From UBA4951 sp963652335 (lineage in GTDB: Bacteria > Bacillota_I > Bacilli_A > RFN20 > CAG-826): 5,706 nucleotides of DNA. Both the position numbers and the translations under genes were made by a program. Shown in pieces: positions 1 through 5,580 of this stretch. The stretch covers positions 1 through 5,706 of the forward strand of contig CAVJSS010000026.1 in assembly GCA_963652335.1 (NCBI GenBank), in the 5' to 3' direction. The notes under the pieces are model-generated. The model was not told the DNA's origin and did not search any database. It saw nothing but the letters and a program-made list of their open reading frames with translations. Numbering within the stretch: the first letter of the stretch is position 1; the number at the start of each line of letters is the position of its first letter.

Positions 1-362
1 GTTCTCCATTCAGTCTCGCTGATGATATGATGCGTTGCTTCTTTTTTTCCTTGCGAATCAATGGCATCCGCAAGGTTCATATATAAGCCATAATCATCTA
101 AGATATCGGCATCCTCGGCTTTCTTTACCAGATCAGACATTGTCGGAGTCAATTCGAAGTCTATTTTTACTTCGTTATTGATGAAATTGTATTTCCTGCT
201 TTCGTATATGTCTTTCTTTATGAGGTTCAATATATATTTGTTGACGTTATCGACATGACTGATTTTGTTTATCAAAACAGCATCATCATTTCTGACCCTT
301 ACTTTGATGGTCTTGTATTTGTCTTTGAGATAAGAATTTATATAGGCTTGCTGATTGAACAT
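1..362 (-). CDS. Hypothetical protein, possibly mobile-element associated (3' end beyond window)
   Basis: The frame is open for 120 codons from an ATG at 362 to the left edge, so the C-terminus is missing. An AGGAGA sits 8 bases before this ATG. A second in-frame ATG at 380 is less likely because the ribosome site lies inside it. The first 50 or so residues (lysine-rich start, VRVRNDD, then DNVNKYILNLIKKDI) resemble small ribbon-helix-helix-like or antitoxin-like proteins found on Clostridia/Bacilli mobile elements. The later part (DDYGLYMNLADAIDSQ, then HHIISETEW) also looks like a recurring short accessory protein. I cannot name the family with certainty. No signal peptide or membrane segment is visible. 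The palindrome over its predicted promoter suggests control by a dimeric repressor, possibly this protein itself. The gene model is fairly secure and the function is unknown. Confidence 0.65.
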   Translation of the reverse strand, partial: MFNQQAYINSYLKDKYKTIKVRVRNDDAVLINKISHVDNVNKYILNLIKKDIYESRKYNFINNEVKIDFELTPTMSDLVKKAEDADILDDYGLYMNLADAIDSQGKKEATHHIISETEWR

Positions 363-381
363 TATCGTTTCTCCTGCCATT

Positions 382-410
382 AGCATAATACATTTGGGGG
401 CAAATGTAAA
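382..410 (-). promoter_or_regulatory. Predicted sigma-A promoter of the left-edge gene
   Basis: On the minus strand TTTACA (410-405; 5 of 6 to TTGACA) is followed after exactly 17 bases by TATGCT (387-382; 4 of 6 to TATAAT). Transcription would begin about 15 bases before the ATG at 362, giving a very short leader that contains the AGGAGA site. An alternative -10, TATTAT (about 390-385), has no well-spaced -35. Predicted from sequence only. Confidence 0.45.
389..408. promoter_or_regulatory. Operator-like perfect palindrome overlapping the promoter
   Basis: The arms TACATTTG (389-396) and CAAATGTA (401-408) are perfect inverted repeats around a four-base G spacer, 20 bases in all. The dyad covers the last four bases of the predicted -35 box and most of the -35/-10 spacer, where a dimeric repressor would block RNA polymerase. 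Its outer TACA/TGTA bases recall BlaI/CopY-type operators, but the spacing differs, so no family is assigned. It has no T-tract and is not terminator-like. Confidence 0.5.
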
Positions 411-444
411 CGCATGATGTATTCCTACAATTTCCACATCCATT

Positions 445-537
445 TCATTTGAAAGGAACAACAATCGCCGCAAACTCATTGTTATCGTAGAATTTCTTTG
501 TTTCGCGCCGGGATATATCCAGTGAATCAAAGGCCAT
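445..537 (-). other. Short unassigned reading frame (30 codons), possible gene remnant
   Basis: A frame with coding-like composition runs from ATG at 537 to a TGA at 447-445. It reads MAFDSLDISRRETKKF and ends YDNNEFAAIVVPFK. The frame stays open upstream to a TGA at 609-607, adding residues such as KNIRQKIGLYPR. No ribosome binding site precedes the ATG. I do not recognise the protein. It could be the tail of a decayed gene, possibly the same lost gene as the overlapping winged-helix remnant but in another frame, or chance. No functional claim is made. Confidence 0.2.
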
Positions 538-670
538 GCGAGGATATAAACCTATTTTTTGACGAATATTTTTGATTTTTCGACTTAGAAGGACAAGTTT
601 GTACAATCAGTCCCTTTTCGATTAGCGGATTCGATACTTTGCTTCTAAAATTGCTCCGTCTTTGTTTTTC
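527..670 (-). pseudogene. C-terminal winged-helix remnant of an AAA_4/RecG-like putative regulator
   Basis: Reading from a TAG at 673-671 down to a TGA at 529-527, the frame gives 47 codons containing RRSNFRSKVSNPLIEKGLI followed by PSKSKNQKY. This is very like the last helix-turn-helix of the 'putative DNA binding domain / ATP-dependent DNA helicase-related' proteins (AlbA_2 plus HATPase_c_4 architecture). These typically end in a segment of the form SRTKFRDKVLNPLIEAGLI...IPDKPNSKNQKY. The ATP-binding and preceding domains are absent. A stop lies just before the match, and the next upstream sequence belongs to the broken LOG gene. It is therefore a short relic, not a functional gene. Family assignment is from recognition of the motif and needs an alignment. 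Confidence 0.5.
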
Positions 671-711
671 CTATTTTCCAACGCGGAAGCTTAATGAGGG
701 AAAATAATCTT

Positions 712-1204
712 TCAATTCAACGATTCCACCTCGGAAATCGCTTCATATAGTCCTTTGCAGCCTTGTTCTTCCAGCAAGGAAATCAATAAATCCCATCTAT
801 GTTCGATATTTAAGATATAGATCTTTTTATCGTGCTCGCCGTCTCGTTTGAGAAGCGATATCTCGAATAATTCATCCAACACGCCTAAACCACATGGCAT
901 AACGATGAAGGCGTCCGCGTTATCGGCTTGCAATCTTTTGCGTTGCCTTTTGTCTTTTGCCCGATATTCATGTTTGCACGCTTGAATTCCGTGTGCTTGG
1001 CGCGGGGCGTTTTAGGAAGGATCGATATGATATCGGCTCCGTTTTCATATGCTTTAAGAGCGACTGCACCAAGCATTCCGTCTCCGAATCCGCCATAGAC
1101 CAGCGTGTGCCAGTTTTTTTCCCGATATATTCCCCTAGTTTCTTTGCTTCTTCCATGCATTTTTCGCTTAAGGCGTCGGCTGAGCCATATACGCATATAT
1201 TCAT
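712..1204 (-). pseudogene. LOG-family nucleotide phosphoribohydrolase, broken by two frameshifts
   Basis: Three minus-strand frames join into one LOG ('lonely guy', lysine-decarboxylase-like) protein. The N-terminus, from ATG 1204, reads MNICVYGSADALSEKC. The middle reads HTLVYGGFGDGMLGAVALKAYENG. The third part has QRKRLQADNADAFIVMPCG and LGVLDELFEI, ending with a TGA at 714-712. Intact members cleave the N-glycosidic bond of nucleoside 5'-monophosphates and use an ERKxxM / PGGxGTxxE motif. Here the motif is QRKRLQ / PCGLGVLDE, so one Gly and the Thr are lost as well. The first frame change falls at a run of seven A (1120-1114), where an eighth A would restore the frame. The second lies somewhere in about 940-1011 and also needs a -1 shift. 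AAGGAAA precedes the ATG. Motif erosion plus two shifts argue for real decay rather than a single sequencing error. Confidence 0.8.
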
Positions 1205-1266
1205 TTGCTTGTTTCCTTACGCCTTATCTGAGCTTGCATCGTTTGATTTTATCGATTGTCTGGCTT

Positions 1267-1294
1267 TTTATAACTGAGCGGATCTTGTCTTCAA
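1267..1294 (-). promoter_or_regulatory. Possible promoter of the LOG pseudogene
   Basis: TTGAAG (1294-1289), then 16 bases, then TATAAA (1272-1267) on the minus strand matches 4 of 6 and 5 of 6 of the sigma-A consensus. It begins at the stop codon of the upstream ABC-like gene. It lies about 60 bases before the LOG start, which suggests LOG could once have been transcribed separately. Prediction only. Confidence 0.35.
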
Positions 1295-2394
1295 ATCTTC
1301 CTTTTGGTCAACGGGTCGAAGATCAAATCAGGCTCATTGGCCAAAGACAAACGGACTTCCTTTCCGATCTCGATGTCATCGTTTGAATATAGGAGGAATT
1401 CGTTCCCATCTATTTCTGTATGGAGGATGGTTTTGGTGCCATATTCCTCCTTTTTGATCGTTTTGCCTATTATTTCGCCATCTTCATCTAATTTAAAATC
1501 CGCGATCCTAAAAGCGATTAGCAAGGCATGCTTGTCTCTTAATGCCCTATTATATGGTTCGTTAAGGATATCGTCGCTTGGCATATTCTTTAAGGCGTTT
1601 TTATAGTAATCATCGTGTCTTTTTTTGAAATTAGGCACGTTTATTTCGAATTTGTCCAAAAAGATGTTCCCATCATGGTATTCGCCTTTGAATAAGGATA
1701 ATGGGGGATTGGAGAAAGACAAAGCGGCATCAACCGTTTCAGGATTCTTATAGATATTGATCGGAGTATCGTAAGCCATCAGCTTGCCATAAAGGAGAAG
1801 GCCCACTTTGTCTCCTGCGATCATCGCTTCGGAAGGAGAAGTGGTCAAAAGGAGGATTGGAATGGAGAAGGATTTGGCTATTGGCCGTACCTCTTTCCAA
1901 AAATTAGTCCTGGTAAAACCGTCATATTGCAAAGAAAAATCATAAAGGATCAAAGCTTTCGGAGAGGTCAATAAGGCTTTGCAGACTACTGCCCTCACAT
2001 ATTGCCCATTGGTAATCTCGTCGACTTTTTTATCCAATATGGATTCGATTTGAAGCTTTTTGGCGGTTTTTTCGATTGCAAGTTCCTTATCGCCCACGTC
2101 TTTGTTCCTTAAAAAAGACATGAAATTGTTCCTTAAGGTCAAATGGGCGAACAATTGGCTTTTGGAAGTCAGAATCGAAATGTTCGTATCGTCGTTTAGT
2201 TCCATTTCATCGACGAAAATGGAACCGTATTCCTGGTCGGCGTTTCGGCTTAGAAGGGAATTCAAAGCGGATAAAGCCTCTTTGCTTTCGCTATAAATGG
2301 AAAGGACTTCCTTATCCTTTATCTCAAAGGAAAGGGAATCCAAGACGTTCTCGTCGTTGTTTTTGAAGATGATCGAATCGAATCTCAATGGCAT
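1291..2394 (-). CDS. MalK/MsmX-like ABC protein lacking all catalytic motifs (predicted pseudo-ATPase)
   Basis: The protein has 367 residues, the usual length of MalK/UgpC/MsmX. It aligns end to end: an ABC fold at residues 1-230, then the C-terminal OB/TOBE-type regulatory part (HALLIAFRIADFKL at 289-302, final DPLTKRKI). Intact homologues energise sugar importers. Here residues 33-42 (IYSESKEALS) replace the Walker A loop. The Q-loop Gln is Ser77 and LSGGQ is ITNGQ (127-131). Walker B LLDEP has become ILYDF (149-153), with Asp to Tyr151 and Glu to Asp152, and the H-loop His is Thr185. Structural positions such as LFAHLTLRNN, SEAM and GDKVGLLLYGKL are retained. There are no frameshifts or stops. 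An AAGGAG lies 7 bases before the ATG and overlaps the TAA of the regulator gene, 11 bases away, so the two are very likely co-expressed. It probably does not hydrolyse ATP; a regulatory or scaffolding role is inference. Confidence 0.85.
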   Translation of the reverse strand: MPLRFDSIIFKNNDENVLDSLSFEIKDKEVLSIYSESKEALSALNSLLSRNADQEYGSIFVDEMELNDDTNISILTSKSQLFAHLTLRNNFMSFLRNKDVGDKELAIEKTAKKLQIESILDKKVDEITNGQYVRAVVCKALLTSPKALILYDFSLQYDGFTRTNFWKEVRPIAKSFSIPILLLTTSPSEAMIAGDKVGLLLYGKLMAYDTPINIYKNPETVDAALSFSNPPLSLFKGEYHDGNIFLDKFEINVPNFKKRHDDYYKNALKNMPSDDILNEPYNRALRDKHALLIAFRIADFKLDEDGEIIGKTIKKEEYGTKTILHTEIDGNEFLLYSNDDIEIGKEVRLSLANEPDLIFDPLTKRKI

Positions 2395-2405
2395 GTCTTT
2401 TCTCC

Positions 2406-2966
2406 TTAAAAGGCCGCGAGCTGGAAATAGAGTTCCAGCAACAAAGCGTAATGGTAATCTCTGACGTCGATATTGGTCAGTTTGATGAATTTGTCGATCC
2501 TAAATAGGAAAGTATTCCGATGGATGTAGAGAGATTTGGCGGCTTTTGTCCCATCCATTCCTTCTCTTAGGTATGCTCCGACCGTCATCATGATTTCCTT
2601 TGGAACGGATAGGAATTCCCTATGCAGATAAGGAATGGAAGAATAATCCCCGAAGGTCAGTTCTTTGAAGATTATATCCGACATATAGCGGAAGGCGTTT
2701 GGATAAAAGGAAAGGCATTTGGATAGGAGCTTTAGCGAAAGTTCGCTTTTGGAAGGGACTTTGAGGAAGGAAATGGAGACGTTTAGCTTCTCATGCATTT
2801 CAAAAGCCTTCAAAGACAAGATGCCATCGATATCGTTCTCGGTTTCGATCATTCCCTTCAGTGGCGTCATATAAGTAAATATCGGGTTGGGATCGAATTC
2901 CAGGAAGATGGTTTCGAATCTTCTGACATCGAATCCTTTGCTAACTTGGAACAAATAATTGGCCAT
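2406..2966 (-). CDS. PucR/CdaR-type transcriptional regulator, short form
   Basis: This 186-residue protein ends in a PucR C-terminal helix-turn-helix (about 121-186). The run VPKEIMMTVGAYLREGMDGT is followed by KAAKSLYIHRNTFLFRI and then LTNIDVRDYHYALLLELYF. The IHRNT core (148-152) and the 'RD...LLLEL' tail are hallmarks of the PucR/CdaR family. Residues 1-110 show no sensor domain I can name, and the protein is much shorter than typical PucR or CdaR regulators. Its ATG at 2966 overlaps the dUTPase TGA by one base (TGATG). A TTG directly before it (2969) is an alternative start, better spaced (8 versus 11 bases) from AGGAG. As I recall, small PucR-like genes also sit beside msmX-type ATPase genes in other Bacilli, which would fit a link with the ABC-like protein downstream. 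It likely binds DNA in the cytoplasm; targets are unknown. Confidence 0.8.
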   Translation of the reverse strand: MANYLFQVSKGFDVRRFETIFLEFDPNPIFTYMTPLKGMIETENDIDGILSLKAFEMHEKLNVSISFLKVPSKSELSLKLLSKCLSFYPNAFRYMSDIIFKELTFGDYSSIPYLHREFLSVPKEIMMTVGAYLREGMDGTKAAKSLYIHRNTFLFRIDKFIKLTNIDVRDYHYALLLELYFQLAAF

Positions 2967-3451
2967 CAATATTTGCTCTCCTGCCTTTTGTAATTGACCG
3001 CAAGCTTTTTGTCATAGGCATTCAAAGCGTCTTCTATGGTGCAATCAAGCCCTTTAAGCAAAGCCCAATAGGCGTTGAAGGCGGCTTCGTAATGGGCTTT
3101 GTCATAATCGACGCTTAGAAGGGAGGCCAATTGGTATACCTTGAGGATTTGGCTTGTCAGATCATCGCATCCTTCGTCTTTGATTGAATAGCCAATGCAG
3201 CCGATAGGGATGCCTAAGGAGAAGAAAAAATGCAATCCATCGGCATATTCATCCAAGATTACGTCTTTTGCGGAAGGCCCTTTGTAAGACCAAAACTTGA
3301 AGCATCTGGTTTCGTTGGCGAATTCTCCCAGCTCCACCAAAAGGGCCAGCATCCTCTTTTTCGAGGTTTCTTTATAAGTGACGTTGTGTTCCTTTTGGAT
3401 CAATGAATCCAAAGCGGCTTGTTTTTCGTAATATCCTTTTAAATCGATCAT
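2966..3451 (-). CDS. dUTP diphosphatase, dimeric all-alpha type (dUTPase_2)
   Basis: It hydrolyses dUTP to dUMP and pyrophosphate, keeping uracil out of DNA and feeding thymidylate synthesis. It is a cytoplasmic, Mg-dependent enzyme. The 161 residues carry the metal-binding pattern of all-alpha NTP pyrophosphatases: E40-LG-E43 in the segment LALLVELGEFANETRCFKFW, and E68-YA-D71 in ILDEYADGLHFFFSLG. The FANETRCFKFWS signature is typical of the PF08761 dUTPase family rather than MazG. Length is normal and all key acidic residues are present. The ATG at 3451 follows GAGGAAACGGAA. It is the first gene of the apparent operon, downstream of an intrinsic terminator and a predicted promoter. It overlaps the regulator gene by one base. 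A housekeeping dUTPase placed ahead of a regulator and an ABC-like protein is an unexpected pairing. Confidence 0.93.
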   Translation of the reverse strand: MIDLKGYYEKQAALDSLIQKEHNVTYKETSKKRMLALLVELGEFANETRCFKFWSYKGPSAKDVILDEYADGLHFFFSLGIPIGCIGYSIKDEGCDDLTSQILKVYQLASLLSVDYDKAHYEAAFNAYWALLKGLDCTIEDALNAYDKKLAVNYKRQESKY

Positions 3452-3467
3452 TTCCGTTTCCTCAACT

Positions 3468-3495
3468 TTTATAACTATACCTTATTGTGCGTCAT
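3468..3495 (-). promoter_or_regulatory. Predicted promoter of the dUTPase-regulator-ABC-like operon
   Basis: ATGACG (3495-3490; 4 of 6 to TTGACA) is separated by 16 bases from TATAAA (3473-3468; 5 of 6). An overlapping TATAGT (3479-3474) is another possible -10 with a poorer -35. The short gap between terminator and start codon (about 65 bases) must contain a promoter if the terminator works. The exact element is uncertain. Confidence 0.35.
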
Positions 3496-3516
3496 GCATA
3501 AACGGTTAAAGGGCTC

Positions 3517-3540
3517 AAAAAACCTCCTATTGCTAGGAGG
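3517..3540 (-). terminator. Intrinsic terminator overlapping the phospholipase stop codon
   Basis: On the minus strand CCTCCTA (3540-3534) pairs perfectly with TAGGAGG (3529-3523) around a GCAA tetraloop of the stable GNRA type. Six T (3522-3517) follow immediately. The TAG stop codon (3535-3533) lies inside the stem and loop, so the gene end and terminator are fused. It separates the MFS-phospholipase unit from the dUTPase operon. Confidence 0.9.
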
Positions 3541-4507
3541 CTTCTTTTCGTTCTTTCCAAATCGGGGAACGGAATTTCCTTTTGGCTTTGTCTTTGGAGC
3601 TTTCGTGATCGATCCCGTTTGCCAACGACTTGAATTCTTCTTTGACGTCTTCGCCTTTTTTGGCTTTATCTAGCATGGCGGCGAATTTTTCATATAACGG
3701 GAAGGATTTATGGATCATATCCGGAAACGTCTCATGATGAGGCGTTCCGTCATATGGATCGAGCCATTCTTCCTTTTTCGCGTTCATGAAGTCGTAATCT
3801 TTTAGGAATTTCGGCATCTTCTTTGGGAGATGGAGCCCATACGGGGCCGAATCTTTGCCTGCCACCAATCTGACGAATCCGCCAGAAAGGGGCCCACATC
3901 CATCGATCAAATGCCTGATGAAGCGGAAATCCTTGACGGCTTTATGGAAAGTCAGATCATCGAATCCATCTGTTAAGTCGGATTTGTCGTTGACGTATTT
4001 CCAGGCTTTGGAAATCTCTTTTAGATCTTCGTCGTTTAAGGCCAAACAATCCCAGGTTTTCCTGGTCCAGGTTCCGGCTTTTCTTCCGATAAGGTAATCG
4101 AGCATCCCTTCATATTGGATGTGCTTGACGCCCCAGTTTGTTTTATCGTCCGGGTCGCCGATGTCATCCCCGGCTCTAGAAAAGACGAATCCATGGCAGT
4201 TCCTATCGACGCAATAATGGAGCAAAAGGCCTTCGACGTAAGCGTAGATCAGATCCTTTTTCTCCGACATATTCGCGTATTCGAAGAACAACGGATAAAC
4301 CGTGCTTATGTCGATCCTATGAAGATGGTGCCCGTATTCTTGGATGTCTTTGACGTTGGGCCTGTTCTTTTTCAAGTGGATCCCATAACCGTAAAAGAAG
4401 AAGGAATCCGGGCCTTGGGAGCCGAGGCAAACGGCCTTTTCGAAGGGCCTTGCCTCATCGCGCATATGCTTATGGGCAAAGGTATAGTGAACTAAGATCG
4501 CCGGCAT
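3533..4507 (-). CDS. Zinc-dependent phospholipase C family protein (cytoplasmic)
   Basis: The 324-residue protein matches the Zn_dep_PLPC family (PF00882), whose best known member is the Bacillus cereus phospholipase C / P1-nuclease fold. The N-terminus MPAILVHYTFAHKH and the SQGPDSFFFYG segment (30-40) are characteristic of the uncharacterised bacterial branch. Likely zinc ligands are H7, D34, the HH of GHHLHR (60-61), H97 and D101 in HYCVD, H105, and H129/E133 in HIQYE. The HxxxD and HxxxE spacing matches H118-D122 and H142-E146 of the B. cereus enzyme. There is no signal peptide or lipobox, so unlike the secreted toxin-like enzymes it should stay in the cytoplasm. Its true substrate is unknown. 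The ATG overlaps the MFS stop by one base (TGATG), with AGGAG 10 bases before it inside the MFS gene, implying translational coupling. Confidence 0.88.
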   Translation of the reverse strand: MPAILVHYTFAHKHMRDEARPFEKAVCLGSQGPDSFFFYGYGIHLKKNRPNVKDIQEYGHHLHRIDISTVYPLFFEYANMSEKKDLIYAYVEGLLLHYCVDRNCHGFVFSRAGDDIGDPDDKTNWGVKHIQYEGMLDYLIGRKAGTWTRKTWDCLALNDEDLKEISKAWKYVNDKSDLTDGFDDLTFHKAVKDFRFIRHLIDGCGPLSGGFVRLVAGKDSAPYGLHLPKKMPKFLKDYDFMNAKKEEWLDPYDGTPHHETFPDMIHKSFPLYEKFAAMLDKAKKGEDVKEEFKSLANGIDHESSKDKAKRKFRSPIWKERKEAS

Positions 4508-5580
4508 CAGTCGTCATCTCCTAAGGCGGCTAGGCCTTTTTTGGTCGCCACTTTGTTTACTTTGACGTTTTGGACGAAGAAGAAGATCGTCGTGGAAACA
4601 GCCATCATGGCAAGGGCATAATAAGGCAATACCTTGAATCCGATCGGGAGCTTGGCGATCAATAAGCCAAGGGCGACGGGGGTTATGGTTTGGGCCAACA
4701 TCGAGGCGGCGTAATAGAAGCCGGTGAATTGGCCGATTTTCTTAGATGGGCATAATTCAACGACCATCGGAAAGGAATTTGTATGGACCAAGGAGAAGGA
4801 ATAGCCGTTTATTCCCCAAACGACGATCAGCATCGCCGTGGCGAGTTCGGCATTGCCTGAATACAAAGGCAGCATGGCGAATAGTGCGTAGCTTAGGACA
4901 GCTCCGAACAAGCCGGTCATCAAAGTCCATTTTCTTCCGATTTTATCGGCGATCAATCCAGCTGTTAAGAAGCCAACCACCGAACAAACGCCGGATACCA
5001 AGGTCACGATGATTGACATCGAGAATTCCTTGCCGAGATAGATGGTGAAATAGTTGGTTTGGAAGGTCGAAACGCCGTTTGAAGCCATGAACCAGAAGAC
5101 TTCCGCGGCCAAAATGAGGATAAGCATCCTCTTATTCGATGCGGTGAGAGGCTTGTCTTCTTCGACTTTGTCTGCCACTTCCGCGTATCTTTCGCCTTCT
5201 TCCATCTCATCGCGCAAAGCGACTTCGAGTTGGTTTTCTTTGATCGTGCAAAACAAAACGACGCAAGAGATGATCATGACCACCGAGGCGATCAAAAACG
5301 GCAATTCGATGACCCAAACGTTATGCATTTTGGAAGTTGCGTCGACGATCGCGTTACCAGCTCCGTCATATTTGCTATATCCCAAGAATTTGGTCAAAGA
5401 GAAGAACATTCCGAGGACGATGGCGACGGCGCCGCCCACATAGCCCATGACGTTGATGATGCCATTGGCTTTGCTGCGCAACGGCTTTGGGGTGATATCC
5501 GGCATCAATGAGACGGCTGGGTTTCGATACATCATCATGAAGAAAATGACGATGGCCATGGTGACGATCATCCCAGCCAA
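4507..5580 (-). CDS. SLC45/GPH-like sugar MFS transporter, N-terminus missing
   Basis: The recognisable frame encodes 357 residues of a major facilitator of the SLC45-like sugar (sucrose or other glycoside) type. It has a YRNPAVSLMPDITPKPLRSK segment (18-37), an acidic central loop (114-150), and the motif A loop GLIADKIGRK (208-217). About nine membrane helices remain (near 3-18, 43-60, 88-112, 152-170, 187-211, 219-238, 246-265, 285-310, 317-338). Full members have twelve, so helices 1-2 and part of 3 are missing. The listed TTG at 5580 has no ribosome site. The homologous frame continues upstream (FIIVGTFASAIAFPFIPL) to a TAA at 5655-5653 without a start codon. It is thus probably a pseudogene or a damaged copy, though the remaining frame is uninterrupted and still overlaps the next gene normally. 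The substrate is inferred from family only. Confidence 0.8.
   Translation of the reverse strand: MAGMIVTMAIVIFFMMMYRNPAVSLMPDITPKPLRSKANGIINVMGYVGGAVAIVLGMFFSLTKFLGYSKYDGAGNAIVDATSKMHNVWVIELPFLIASVVMIISCVVLFCTIKENQLEVALRDEMEEGERYAEVADKVEEDKPLTASNKRMLILILAAEVFWFMASNGVSTFQTNYFTIYLGKEFSMSIIVTLVSGVCSVVGFLTAGLIADKIGRKWTLMTGLFGAVLSYALFAMLPLYSGNAELATAMLIVVWGINGYSFSLVHTNSFPMVVELCPSKKIGQFTGFYYAASMLAQTITPVALGLLIAKLPIGFKVLPYYALAMMAVSTTIFFFVQNVKVNKVATKKGLAALGDDD

Larger units (their letters stand above)
411..711. other. Intergenic decay zone
   Basis: About 300 bases lie between the palindrome and the end of the LOG pseudogene. They hold no intact gene of normal size on either strand. What can be seen is the winged-helix relic (527-670) and the small frame (445-537), which overlap in different frames. 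No convincing terminator stem with a T-tract was found after the LOG gene. Confidence 0.5.

Noticed and set aside
405..418. Catabolite repression (cre)-like site starting TGTAAACG
   Set aside because: Only the left half fits the consensus; the last three positions fail and the same bases are better explained by the palindrome and the -35 box.
1108..1124. Programmed -1 frameshift site in the LOG gene
   Set aside because: The seven-A run is slippery, but the in-frame codons do not form a canonical X XXY YYZ heptamer. A second frameshift downstream would still break the protein.
957..1277. Plus-strand reading frame of 106 codons over the LOG region
   Set aside because: The LOG homology on the minus strand explains the region and this frame has no recognisable motif.
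4115..4495. Plus-strand reading frame of 126 codons
   Set aside because: It lies wholly inside the phospholipase gene on the other strand and resembles no known protein; it is a shadow frame.
5054..5443. Plus-strand reading frame of 129 codons
   Set aside because: It is antisense to the acidic loop and helices of the MFS transporter, is low-complexity and Ser-rich, and has no ribosome binding site.
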